Shown here in pieces: positions 46,997 through 58,294 of a stretch of 64,000 bases of DNA. A program made the translations under genes and the position numbers. Each line of letters opens with the position of its first letter. The first letter of the stretch is position 1. A model generated the notes under the pieces. The model worked only from the letters and a program-made list of their open reading frames with translations. It did not search any database and was not told where the DNA came from. Source of the DNA: Penicillus capitatus (lineage: Eukaryota > Chlorophyta); NCBI GenBank assembly GCA_965649825.1, contig OZ287706.1, positions 1-64,000 on the forward strand. Reading direction: 5' to 3'.

Positions 46997-48080
46997 CTAC
47001 CCGACACGACATGTGCATGTGCTTCTTCCAGTCCCAGATCGACAGCAGGCCTTGAACGCGCTGGGGCACTTTGGCAGTGACGGCTCGACCACCAATGACG
47101 GTGCGGGCACCTCTTCTGTGGAGCCTCCGCTCTCCGTGCCGCCCTCGACGTCGACTGAAGAACACCGAAATCAGAAACAGAGTCAATGAGCGTTCGACAG
47201 ATTTACCCTTGCCAACGATGTCGGCGAAGGTGCTTCCATCCGAATAGCTCGCCTCGAGAACGCCAGACGAAACGTCCAGAACGATCTTGGCCACGGCAAC
47301 GTCCGCCGCTACGGCAGCGTAAGCGGAAGCGAAAAGGAGGGCGTATGGTTCGACGAACGATTCTCCGAAGGAACTTGCGACGATTTTGGCATCAAAGATA
47401 CCTTCGCCGCAGGAATATGCCTCTGCCTTCGCAAATGCCTTCGCAGTGGCTGCTGCGATAGCTTCAGCAGCACCCTTGGCGCTTGCAAACGCAATCTTAT
47501 TCGACGCCCTGGCCAGCACCTAAACAAAACGGCATTCATTGCGGGCCGTCGATGGACGTGTAGAGGACGCACGTCGACGACGACGCGTGCAAAGGCGGTG
47601 GCTGTAGAGACAGCATCGGAGAAGGCACTGCCACATCCTTTTCCGTGTTTGGACGTCGACGCAAGCTTGACAATGACGTCGGCGTATGCTTCAGCAATCG
47701 CAAAGCCGTAGGCCGATGCGCACGTTTCGGCAAGCGCTATAACGTCTTCGCCTTTCTCGACGCTGAAGATGGCATCTTTCACAACATGGATGATCTTATT
47801 GGCGACTTCTGTCATTCCAACTGTCACCGCCTCAACATGAACATCGACCTTCCCAGGGCCTTCGACAAATGCAGAAGCGCAGGCGTGTGATGCAATCGTC
47901 GTTCCTTCGGTTCCGGTTAGCTTCAGTTTCGTCGAAGTCTTCGAACTGGAATTGAGCACCTCTCGCGTCTAGTAACGTGCATGTGGGCATTGAGGGGATT
48001 CGTATCTGACAAGGGAACCGTACCGCCAAAGCCTCGGCGAGGAGGAGAGCGCAGAGAACTGCTGTCCATTTAGATATCAT
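46997..48080 (-). CDS. Secreted alanine-rich protein with Cys-rich C-terminus
   Basis: Four exons join exactly: 48080-48024, 47959-47573, 47519-47207 and 47154-46997, with introns of 52-64 bp. The product is 304 aa. MISKWTAVLCALLLAEALA is a clear signal peptide and coincides with exon 1. The body is dominated by Ala in a two-residue rhythm with Ser, Phe, Tyr and Val (AKAFAKAEAYS, LLFASAYAAVAADVAVAK, TCASAYGFAIAEAYADV), suggesting stacked beta strands or fibre-like packing. The tail switches to an acidic Ser/Gly linker (EGGTESGGSTEEVPAP) and a compact Cys cluster (CPSAFKACCRSGTGRSTCTC). A cell-wall, matrix or adhesive role is inferred from composition alone. I do not know the family. Confidence 0.75.
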
Positions 48081-49500
48081 TTCGAAAATACTCCAAGGTA
48101 GATAGATAAATAGGCTTCACGTGCGAATACTTTCGCAGGTATTGCTTGCAGAGGAAAAAGACCTTGATGGGGTGTTAGTTAACGCGAGTTAAAAAACAAC
48201 TGGAGAACGGAGCGCTGCGGCCGAATTTATAGTCATTCGCTTCGGCAACCGTTCGGACGGTCTGTTAATGTATCGCTATATACGTCTGCCCGTCGAGAGG
48301 TTGATCTGAACTTCCGAAGACGCGAGGGAATTTCTCAAGACGTGTTCGAAGAGTCTTCCGGCTGCATGTGAACGGTTTGTCCCCTCCCAGAAGCTAACAG
48401 CTAAAGATATCCAGCTATCTGTCTCCGTCTACCGTAGCGGGACGAGTTGGGTCACCGTACTGAGAAGAATCGTGACAGTTGTCGTACGTACGACGGCATG
48501 TCGAAAATCGCTTCGTCGTTCAAAGACATGCTGGTCATCGTTTACGCACGAATGCGCCTCGCGTGTCCCTCTTTTTGGGCAATGCGATTTGAAAGAGTCA
48601 GAGGAATGATCAGCAGACCTGTCAGATGTCTATCCTTTGATCCTTTTTTAGTTAAAACAGGTCAGAGGTTGTCAATTTGTGGCTGCTAGGTGGTAAAGTG
48701 TCGAGTCTCTTATCCTCTGGACTGCATAAAGGTTGCACAGTCACCACTGGCAAGAGATTCTTCGTTTCTCAAGTGATTTATCTGAAGGATGAAGTGGATA
48801 CCGTTGTTAAATGTTCTCTGTTCCATTCTGCGAGATCCTGTTGGTTTGGATCCGTGTCCGGTATGTTTTTCGGCACGGTTTGATCAAGGACTTTACTGGT
48901 TCGCGATATTTGCATGTGGAAAAAATTCTGATAACATGCATCTTTGGCAGGGAAAATTTTCACTTTTTAGACAAACGTTGTGTTCAGAGAGAGAGAGAAC
49001 AGCTATCAAACAAATGCATCATCGATTGTGAAAAGCCACTTTGTCGTTTATCCTCCAGAAACCATTTATCCACTCTCGAACCTCGCGCGATTGCATCAGG
49101 GATAGGGTTGTCGATGTTGGACTAAAAAACAAGGTTAGAGAAAAGATAGAAAGGAGTATTGAGCTTCTGCCGCTATCCGCTCTGAAGTGATGATTCTTCC
49201 GTACATGCAACATATTTTGATCGACTGCTTTGAATGAGTTTGGTTTCTAAGAGAAATCGTCTCTCTCTGGCATCAAAAGATCTACTCAACCTTTGTGGAT
49301 ACCATGCCTTTATCATATCCTTCCTGTCTCGAGACATCTCTGTAGTGCCAATTGCCGAAATTGTGTTGTTAACTCGACTCTCACGAATCCATCATTCTCT
49401 TGAAGTCTGAGACGATGTTGCAAACTGGAGAGCTTGTACAAAGCAGAGTAATATTCGTTTCCTCATTTCAACAGGAGTCCTTGTTCATGTCGAAATCGAA
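48081..49500. other. Gene-poor region upstream of the alanine-rich gene
   Basis: About 1.4 kb. The first 150 bp should hold the promoter of the alanine-rich gene. The remainder has only short chance frames; no RNA gene or repeat was seen. Confidence 0.35.
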
Positions 49501-49849
49501 AACACGATCCTTCCTAGAGACACTCAGAACTGTCTGAACAGGAGATGTCTAAACGAAGACACTCTTCGCGGATTCTGTCCTCGGGTCTTTTCTGCAGAGA
49601 CGCTTGACGAAATCGCAAAACATGAGAAATACGAAATGACCTAGGACAACAACCAGAACATGTGCTCGTGAGAACACCTGTAACCTTGGAATGGAGTCTA
49701 GTTTGTCGAGCAAATTCTTGGATTCGCGATGTGCGACCAAGGTGGACGCTTGGAGAGAAATGAAAGTGTATTTTTACAACTCTGTATTCGTCGACAAAAA
49801 GAACCAAATGGCATGAAGACAAAAGTTTTTGTCCGGGTGGTGACTCCAT

Positions 49850-50260
49850 CGTCGGCCCCCGAACTTGGCTCGACGTTGTTCTTTCCCCGCCGTAACCCAT
49901 CCAACTCGGCGCGGGCTCGCCAGACACATCCGGGTCAACTCTGATGGGACTACCCTCCTCTGTGTCCGGCGCAGTAATCGAACCCCCGCGGTCGTACTTC
50001 TCGAACTGGCCAACTGCACCATCCGCATACGGGTCGATCCCCACGGTCGTGAAGTTGCCGACCCCATCGTATGCCCACCTGTGACGACTTCGCCGACGAC
50101 TCTGGTGCCACTTCGCCTCTTCTCGTGCGTCCGTGACGACTTTGTTGACGACTCTGGTGACGGCTTCGCCTCCCTCCTACCGTGCATTCATGACGACTTT
50201 GTCGACGACTTGGACGTCTGGCCACTGTCTTCCTACGACGACTGCTGACGACTCTGCACA
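49850..50260. repeat. GC-rich island with about 55-bp degenerate tandem repeat
   Basis: Base composition is visibly more GC-rich than the flanks. From about 50082 to 50250, three diverged units begin TGACGACTTCGCCGACGACT, TGACGACTTTGTTGACGACT and TGACGACTTTGTCGACGACT, spaced roughly 52-57 bp, with a fourth partial start. Long frames are open on both strands across the island (minus 50044-49514; plus 49865-50248), as GC-rich repeats often allow. It may be a relic of a mobile element or a foreign insert; no terminal repeats or transposase motifs were found. Confidence 0.55.
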
Positions 50261-50850
50261 TGCACTCCCTTTTCGCGTCAACTCTCGCCGAATTTAACTG
50301 TCGTTCTCAACGTCGGAGACCCCACAGTTTAGTATTCGACAACGGCTCCCTGATATGGTCAGCTGGCAGCAGAGCTCTATCAGAAGATGGAGTCTTTGAC
50401 GTCAGTTATTCGATCTGGTGCGCTCCTCGCTACTGGTGCTCTTCGTACTACATCAACAGCCACATCATTATCCCCAGCGGCCTGATGCTTCCAAGTGAAG
50501 AAACCATCCGACGACCTCTTTTTGCCAAGACCAACCAGGACGCTGTCACCTTCCTCAAGTCCCTTGCTGTATCGGACAGACTTACGATACACCACTATTC
50601 CTCATCACGAACCGTCATGAGGAGTTCACGCCACAAGAAAAACAGGATAAGTTGGAAAAGATCATCCTCAAGTCCTCGCGTGTCGACGATAAAGCTAGCC
50701 TTAAATTACTGCGTTCTGAGGCCTCTCTATTTCGCAGAGTCGAAGGAGAAGATCGGCTGGGAATCGATGGATAAAGCAAGTTCGTTAGAAGCTTCTGGCT
50801 TCGACCAGGCTAAGATGAATCGGCCAAAATGGTGGAAATCGCTCAAGTGA
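50260..50850 (+). CDS. Possible unrecognised protein, 196 aa
   Basis: ATG at 50260 follows the repeat island. The frame reads HSLVFDNGSLIWSAGSRAL, then WCAPRYWCSSYYINSH and a basic Ser-rich C-terminus. No domain is recognised. Length alone gives mild support. Confidence 0.3.
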   Translation: MHSLFASTLAEFNCRSQRRRPHSLVFDNGSLIWSAGSRALSEDGVFDVSYSIWCAPRYWCSSYYINSHIIIPSGLMLPSEETIRRPLFAKTNQDAVTFLKSLAVSDRLTIHHYSSSRTVMRSSRHKKNRISWKRSSSSPRVSTIKLALNYCVLRPLYFAESKEKIGWESMDKASSLEASGFDQAKMNRPKWWKSLK

Positions 50851-51442
50851 AAACAGTACACAGCCCTCTGCGGATGACGCTTATCAGGCCACATGGAAAA
50901 CCGCGTCTACTTTTAAGGATTCAAACTGCTCGATGTTACTGAAGCAGACTCAACCTAGTGCCATTTTTGCAGCCATTGTCGTGTTTGTCGCTGAAACACG
51001 ATAACGACGAAGGCGTATTGGTTACAAAGACTGTTGTAACAATCAGCGTTCGGATTTTATACGCGTCAAGTGTCACATCAACGCGTCTCCGTGGCAGCTG
51101 CACGAAGGTGGACAGCTGTTCACTGACACCATGCCCTGAAACAAGAGATCACATTCTGAAATGTGCAGCATGCCTGCACATCCTGGCTATAGATTATAAA
51201 TTCCCTGTTACTGACTGGCCGTCAATATGGTCCTTGAAGAAAGTACGAGCTCAGATAGCAGATCTCGCCATTTCATCGCAACCTCTTCTCTCCTAACTGA
51301 CTGGTTCGGTCATGTTCCTATCAATGTGTGAACCTTACGATGCATGCTCTTGTTTTCTGTTTGCCCATGGTACATGTTAAATTAGACACCATGTAAAGAT
51401 GGAATCGTACACTCACTGGCGACAATCTCCAACATCAATTGC

Positions 51443-52402
51443 ATGGACGGCATCGAGGAAAAGAAGCGGCCAAGTGACATCGGGAACAAGTCCGTTCGCT
51501 CGCGCATCTACCAGAAGCAAAGGCTCGAGAAGAAGCGTCTCAAGAGTGCCGAGAGACGAAAACGGCAACATGAAAGGCGAAATGCCATTGCCGAAGGACG
51601 TCCAGCTCCTGAAAAACGCATCCCTCGCACGGTCGAGAACTCGAAGGTCGAAGACGTAACGGTCGTGCCCAAAGAAGGCGACGAAGAAGTCGATGCCGAA
51701 GAGCAGCTCGATGAATTCGCTTCGCATTTCCGTCGAGAGCGCCAACCCAAGATCCTCATCACAACGAGTTTTCACCCGGGTCACGAAGTCAAGCAGTTCA
51801 TCCTTGAGATGTTGAATGTCTTCCCTATCGCCATATACTACTCGAGACGCGACTATGGTCTGAAGAAGATCGTTCAATATGCCATCAAAGAGGACTTTAC
51901 AGATCTGGTGGTTTTTAATCAAGACCGAAAAGAGGTTAACGGAATGCTGGTCACACATTTGCCGGAGGGACCGACAGCGCATTTCCGTCTGAGAAATCTG
52001 AAGTTGCGCAAAGACATTCCTCACTGCGGAGAACCCACCTCACACAAGCCAGAGATGGTCCTTAACAACTTTGATTCACGATTGGGACATCGCATTGCAC
52101 GACTTTTCGTCTCTCTGTTTCCGCAGCAGCCGCAGTTTCGTGGTCGACAGGTGGCGACTTTTCACAATCAAAGGGATTTTATTTTCTTTCGCCATCATCG
52201 CTATGTCTTCGAGGAGAAAGAGAAGGAAGACTCAACAGGACGCGTTGTACGCAAACTCAAAGTCCGTCTACAGGAACTGGGTCCTCGTTTCACTCTGAAA
52301 CTACTCAGTCTTCAGAAGGGGACGTTTGATTCCAGATATGGAGAATTTGAATGGACTAAGAAAAGAGATATGAGAAAAAACAGAAAGATGTTCCACATTT
52401 AG
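51443..52402 (+). CDS. RPF1: Ribosome production factor 1 (Brix domain)
   Basis: Single exon of 319 aa. A basic N-terminal region (KSVRSRIYQKQRLEKKRLKS) and the PRTVEN motif precede the Brix domain (about residues 100-290): PKILITTSFHPGHEVKQFI, DLVVFNQDRKEVNGMLVTHL, GPTAHFRLRNLKLRKDI and HRIARLFVSLFPQQPQFRGR, then TFHNQRDFIFFRHHRYVFEE. The end GEFEWTKKRDMRKNRKMFHI is typical of Rpf1. It works in the nucleolus in 27S pre-rRNA processing and 60S assembly. Neighbouring start codons and short spacers (45 bp to the next gene) are typical of this window. Confidence 0.95.
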   Translation: MDGIEEKKRPSDIGNKSVRSRIYQKQRLEKKRLKSAERRKRQHERRNAIAEGRPAPEKRIPRTVENSKVEDVTVVPKEGDEEVDAEEQLDEFASHFRRERQPKILITTSFHPGHEVKQFILEMLNVFPIAIYYSRRDYGLKKIVQYAIKEDFTDLVVFNQDRKEVNGMLVTHLPEGPTAHFRLRNLKLRKDIPHCGEPTSHKPEMVLNNFDSRLGHRIARLFVSLFPQQPQFRGRQVATFHNQRDFIFFRHHRYVFEEKEKEDSTGRVVRKLKVRLQELGPRFTLKLLSLQKGTFDSRYGEFEWTKKRDMRKNRKMFHI

Positions 52403-52446
52403 TGAGATCCACTTGACACGACATCCGCTTGCGATTGTTTGTCGAG

Positions 52447-52935
52447 ATGCGCTTGTCGCCGAAATCCATTACCGACAGTCGCACCTTCGCGGCATTGGTG
52501 CAGAAAAGTTTCGATGAAGTGGATTACGAGAACAATAAGAGACTCGACAAGAAAGAACTCCATATCGCACTCCTGCTACTCTACGACAAGCTCAACAGCC
52601 TTCTGCCTGTACACATGGCGGTGCCCACGCGAGAAGAGGTCGAGAACTTGCTCAAGAATTACGACACAGACCAGAGCGGCGGATTGGAGTATGCAGAGTA
52701 TCTGGAACTCGCAAAGGCGTTGTTTGGTGGGAAGCATGGGTGGAAGGATTCCATTTTGTTGCGTGCCGCAACCATGATGTTGTTAAATCTTCTGGTGTGG
52801 CCATTGGCAGGATCCGGTGCTCGTCGAGGATTGATCGGCCTGGGAATGACAGGAGCTGCCATGATTCCTGCTCCTGTTTGGAGCATTGCTGCCGAAAACG
52901 TTGTAAAATTGATTCACGGTACGACGATGAAGTGA
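52447..52935 (+). CDS. EF-hand protein with C-terminal membrane helices
   Basis: Single exon, 162 aa from the first ATG (MRLSPKSITD). Two EF-hands: a degenerate one (DEVDYENNKRLDKKELHIAL) and a canonical loop, NYDTDQSGGLEYAEYLELAK, with all acidic positions present. The C-terminal third is hydrophobic (AATMMLLNLLVWPLAG, then GLIGLGMTGAAMIPAPVW), giving one or two membrane helices. A calcium-responsive membrane-anchored protein is inferred; the exact family is not known to me. A similar domain layout is seen in plant and algal EF-hand proteins. Confidence 0.8.
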   Translation: MRLSPKSITDSRTFAALVQKSFDEVDYENNKRLDKKELHIALLLLYDKLNSLLPVHMAVPTREEVENLLKNYDTDQSGGLEYAEYLELAKALFGGKHGWKDSILLRAATMMLLNLLVWPLAGSGARRGLIGLGMTGAAMIPAPVWSIAAENVVKLIHGTTMK

Positions 52936-53081
52936 ACGCATGTTTAAATGCACGTCATGTTATGATATTTCTTGATCTTCTCCTCGTCGCGGCACGCTAC
53001 TCAGCGCGAACTTGAAACTCGAATCGTTGAGGACGAACGCAAGACGGACGTGCGCGTATTGTTCGCTTACCGCCGTCCATT

Positions 53082-56000
53082 ATGTCGCGACGCACTTTGC
53101 GGCCACGGCCGTTCGATAACAAGAAGAAACTCACTGTCGTACACGAGGCTACTGGGCTCGACCTCGAAGGCAGCACGGTGGAGCGTTCCATTGCTAACCG
53201 GAATAGAGAACTCGAAAAGAACAACGATAAGGTGAACGAGGGGTGGAAATGGGAGAGTTCGAGACAGTGTGGGGACAGGTGGTGACCGTCGCTTCCAAGA
53301 GCGGCGAGGAATTTGTACCCGTCCCTGGATTTCGTCAGGTTGCTGTTTACGAACAGCTCTATCCTGATGACTTCAAGAGTAAAGACGACATGAATGCTGA
53401 GTATCTGACCAGTAAGGCTGCGATCGCTCTCTGTTTTGTGGGAATTGATGTTGTGACATTTGGTTCAGGTGGGAAGGATCTCCTGCCAATGGAAAGTCAA
53501 TGCGTCGAGTATGCAGCAGATTCGGAAGACGAGGATTGGTTGGACACGACTATGAATTCGGAGAACCAGGATCGCCTGTCTGTAGCGAATCTCGAAAAGA
53601 TTATCTGGAAACTCGAACTCGCTAATTCTATGGTCACCCAACACATGCTTCGAAAAGCAGGCAAGACGATGTCTCTTTTGAGTAGAGATATCAGAATCCG
53701 CGTTCTGTAGGTGCATCGATGATGGAAAGAAAATCAAAAGGATCAAGTGCCTTCATGCAACCTTTGAGCAAAGCAGCGGCTGTCAAACTGCTGAAGAAGC
53801 ACGAAGGATTTGAATCGACAGTGATCGAGCGGGTCTATGAATACTGGGCACGAAAGAGACGCACCAGGAAGGAGCCATTGCTCAGAACGCTTCAACCGAA
53901 GACTGCAGCAAACGATAGAGATCCTGATCACACATTTAGGGAACGCGAAAAGGTCAAACGACCCAACACACGACGCAGACGGCATGTCAACCGAGGCGAG
54001 AATGTGGAGGAGAAGCTGAACGAGATCAAAGATGAGATGGGACACGTTTGCAACATTCTCCGCTCTATGATCAATCGGGAATCTGTCAAGGCGCACGTTG
54101 TCAATGTCTACGTGGCACAAAAGAGACTACTCTTAGATAAGCTCTCAAGTGAAGAGCAAGGACAGACGTCAAAGCTGACGGAGATTCGCAAAGATCAGAA
54201 AAAGAAGGAACGCTACCTGAAAAAGGACGACGCAGAGTACAGAGCAAAGATCTGTCGGTTCTTGCTACAGAACGTCTTTCACGGTCAGTTGAGGAAGATG
54301 TTTGCATCGGCAAGAGGAACAGAAGGAGAGGGCGGATGTGATGCAGCTGTATCACGTCGTTTGAGGAAAGCACAGAAGCGACGGCAAAAGGTTATCTCCT
54401 TCCTTGTCCAGGACAGAAACTGGCAGAAGTGGCACGACAAGACATGGATGCAGAAGATGTATATCATCTTAAAGAAACGCTCTGTTCTGGGAAACATGAC
54501 GCGTTATATTCATCAGAAAAAGACGTGGCGTAGATGGGATGCCTTTGTAAAGCTCACAAGAGATCGGCGCCAGCGTAAGATGATTGAATTGGCCCAAAAG
54601 AGAAGACTTGTTCCTGGACATCCAGGGAAAACCACGAAGACGCTCAAATCAACGGCCAAACCATCAAGCGATTCGAAATCAGACCCTGGAAAGGCCACAG
54701 ACATCCATCGAAAGAAAGCAACATCTCGTCCAAACTCGGCGCCACATTCAGAAGGAGGAGAGAGTCACGGGGATGGATCTGGAGGAGATGCAACATCTCC
54801 TGAAGCTGTTGCAGGATGGACCGTGGCCTGGGCTCAACGCCAAGGCATTGTTGCTCCCAAAGCACCACGGGTGACGAAAACCATCACCATACCGTCCACA
54901 TTCGTCGTGCCACAGAATGGATTCTCCTGTCTCCCTCCCCGTTTGAAGGAGATGTATACAGAAGCAGAAAAAGATGCCATGCAGCCACCAGATCATGTGT
55001 CTCGCAAAATCAAAGCGCTGAGACTAAGACGGCAAAGACTGCGACAAATTCAGCGCGACGGACAAGCAGAAAGAACTGCAGCGGTGGCTCAATTCAATCA
55101 AGAATGCCAGAGAGATTCAGAACGTAAGCATCAGAAGGATCAAACGCAACAATTGCGACGACATCTTTTGGAAGCACGAGAACTCAGTCAAAAGGAGAGA
55201 GTGAAAAAAGCATATGCATCCCTGACAAAAAACCGACAGGGCAAAACAAATTCCTCTGAAGAGTTCACGTCTCCAGGACAGCCGATGAATGTCGGAATTG
55301 CTTCTGAGCCAGCTTTGGAAATGGAGGGCGTTACATCGGAATGCTTATCATGCGAAAACTATGCAGAAATGAGGCAAAAGCTGCTTCTCTTTCTCAAGAA
55401 AAAGATCCGATCGCTTTCTCGTCGTTCCTCAGAACAGCAACGAAATAAAGGCGGCATTCCAGAATTAAAGGAAATGCTTGAACGGTTCTGGCAATTAAAA
55501 TCTGCAAAGATCCCTGATCTATGTCTGATGGAGGCAGTCATTGGAGATCTGGTCCCTACATCTGAACAGGATGCTGCTTCAGATGGTCCAGCGTCATCGG
55601 CTGACATCTCTGATGATGGAACATCGAGTGCCATCAGGAAGAAGCGGAAACGTTCGAGAAATAAAGTGAATCCGAGGTCCAAAGCGACGAAGTCGAACCA
55701 AGATGTCGAATCGTCGAAGGAACGTAAAACGGACGGCACATCAATGAAGAGAGTATATCTTATCAAGCGGCCACATCGACGACTGGCCTTAGAAATCCGA
55801 CTCCGTGGTCGGAACAAGACGATGAAATTAAAACCTGGTCAGACAGTTCAGCTCAATGCGTTCCCCGGAGATGGACAGGAGATGGATGTTGATATGTTGC
55901 GGCGTCATATTGAAGCTGAAGATGTGACGTGTGAGACGGCAGATGAAAGGGTTCGATCGATCGGCAGCACGTCGAAGGAGTCAGCAATGGATCCCAAACA

Positions 56001-57405
56001 ACAACAAGAGTTAACTGCACATTGGAATAGCCTGTGTTCGAGAGATGGACCAGTTGCCCAAGTTCCTGTCCATTCTCATCGCATGATCAAGGCACAGTCT
56101 GCTCCAGTGCTGGTGACTAGTGATGAATGTTATCCATCCAACATTCAGCACAATAAGTCAAAAAGTGTGAGAAGAAATGTTGCTGTTGGCATGGGAGCTT
56201 CTCTTCGGCTGCTGAAGGGCAAAGGGATCTCACTGTCTGCACTGAATAAACGACAAAGACTGAGAAGACAAATTCTGAAACCTCTTCTGCCTAGGATCGA
56301 AGCTAATCGAAGCCTTCCGAAAACGAAGCTTCGCAAAATACAGGCACTGTTGAATGTGAAGATGCAAGTCCCATCCCGTCCTGAAAGGAAGCCACTGTTT
56401 TGCTATGCCTTCAAGCTGGACAATATCATGCAATCCGACAAAATTCCTGCCAACATGATGAAGCCTCCTCCCTACTTATCTCCGGAAGTTTTGCGGTCTG
56501 GATTGACACGTGTCGGTCGAGGAAATAGAATGTGGGTGGATCGGGTCGATCCAATGACGCTGCGTCGATCAGCTCTGAAAGAAGGTGATAAGGCAACATC
56601 TGTTTGTCATTCAATTCCCACGCTTCAGCGCGTGTTAAAGAGTGATCAGCGCAAGAAGAAAGTCATCCGACAGAAATCCATTCAGCGAAGTCTCTTCAAA
56701 AGAAAGCTGGAAGAAAAGAAAGCACAAAGGATCAATGAAATGCAGGAATCTGCCACTCAGTTGGCTAATAGACAACAGAACTTCTTGCCATACTGTGTTG
56801 TCCAATGTGGTTTGGGAAAGGATGCACGGAGAGGGGAGAAGGCAGGTAAGACAAGAGAAGAGGTCGATACGAAAAAAGAAGCACAAAGACTGTACGGAAC
56901 AATGATGGAAGTCGGCGTACCTTTGCCGATGAAGCATCTTCTGCATGCCACTTCGTCTGTCAGTGCTGCTGCAGTCGCTGCTGGTCCGTCTTCAAACGCG
57001 ATGGAGTCGACACAAATGAGAATAAAGACAGAACCCCCTATGACAATGGGGATGTTTCATGAAGAAAGGAATCAGAATGGAGCACAGGTAACCACTCCAT
57101 CAGAGGCTCCACTGGAGGATGGAAACACTTCCACTATGATGCCCCGTGAAGTCATGTCTTCACTAGGCCGTATCAGAAGTGAGGGAATGTTATTCGGATC
57201 TTCGCCGACACGATTTATACAGAGCAGTGAGGTAGGAGGAACCAAGTCAGGAACTCTCCGAAGCGACCTCTATTGTCTTTTGCAGATGATGAGGACGGCT
57301 TCAGGTTCCGTTGTTGATGTGAATTACTTGAGCAGCATTGCCCCAAGAAAACCACGAACCAGCAAAGAACAAGTTTGCAATGTTTACAAGAAGAGCTTCG
57401 CATAA
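53082..57405 (+). CDS. EPL1: Enhancer of polycomb-like protein with a giant C-terminal exon
   Basis: Exon 1 (53082-53231, MSRRTLRPRPFDNKKKLTVV) joins 53279 across a 47-bp intron in frame. The EPL1 N-terminal module is clear: PVPGFRQVAVYEQLYPDDF, a DSEDEDWL motif, LEKIIWKLE, then LLKKHEGFESTVIERVYEYW and ARKRRTRKEPLLRTLQP. EPL1 anchors the Piccolo NuA4 histone acetyltransferase. The splice near 53671-53729 keeps frame using GT and a weak AAAG acceptor and would give about 1,405 aa; another acceptor is possible. From about 54150 on, one 3.7-kb exon encodes a basic, low-complexity extension with Lys/Arg-rich and coiled segments. It is much longer than usual for the family, and I know of no domain in it. 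Confidence 0.82.
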
Positions 57406-58220
57406 GTCTGTTTGCATTACATGAAATCGTAAGATTCGATTAATCTGTGCGCCTAAATGAAACACAAAACAGTACCTTCTCATTAGAAACAGCGACAGAC
57501 GTTTGATACCTGACATCATATCTGTAATCCAAACAGGACGCAAGGATCGATGTATGTGGCGGCATGTATCTCTGGTGTTTGATGCGACTCTTCCCAGAAG
57601 CACTTCGAATCTGTTAGGCATAGTGGAACAAGAAGAACGACAAGACTATTCAATTAGTAACCTATCGCTCTCATTTAGGACTTTCATCTTCTCAGAGCAC
57701 GGCTGCATGTTGATGGTATACCATGTACTTTGACTGCTCAATTTGTAAAATCACTCGCTCATATTATTCGCAGCTAAGTAGATTATCTGCAACGCAAGCG
57801 TTGTATGTAGACATATAGATCCACCCAATGGTAATGGAAGCAGACATAGAGAACATTGAAAGCCCTCGGACACACCAAAACCAATTTTCGTGCCATCAAC
57901 GTACAGACAGGTAAACGGTTCAACACAATGATCTAAGAAAGTTTGCAATGTTTCTTCGATTGCGATGAAACTAGGGTTGCTTTAGTAAGCAGTACATAAA
58001 GCCTCCCAGGGCCTTGTGGCTGAAGCAAGGAGAACACAGAAACATATTACAGTATTGACACTAAGGTGTCTTAATGACATTATTTTAACCGTGCGACGAA
58101 GGTAAAGCTACAGCGAAGCAAAGTTACCGATTAGGATCTTTCCTTAGTAGAGGGGTACTAATATTTTAAGATAGGAGCCCAATCTTGACTACGAGGTATA
58201 CATATTCGTTTTATCTGCTG
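57406..58220. other. Intergenic region
   Basis: AT-rich DNA after the EPL1 stop. No gene, RNA or repeat could be supported. Confidence 0.35.
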
Positions 58221-58223
58221 CTG

Positions 58224-58294
58224 GACATCAGTCCGAACGCCTTGCGACATCATTCCGAACGCTTTGCGACATCAGTCCGAACGCCTTGTGACAA
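58224..58294. repeat. 22-bp tandem repeat, three copies
   Basis: Units at 58224-58245, 58246-58267 and 58268-58289 follow the pattern GACATCAGTCCGAACGCCTT plus two bases; the second differs by two substitutions, and a fourth start (GACAAC) trails off. It lies in an AT-rich, non-coding stretch. The high identity of the units suggests recent expansion. Confidence 0.85.

Noticed and set aside
47186-47461. Arg-rich plus-strand open frame of 91 codons
   Set aside because: It is the antisense of the alanine-rich gene; Ala codons read as Arg-rich on the other strand.
49930-50045. tRNA-like pattern on the minus strand (GTGCAGTTGG D-loop-like and GGGTTCGATTAC T-loop-like)
   Set aside because: The D stem does not pair, there is no proper anticodon stem, and the spacing is wrong.
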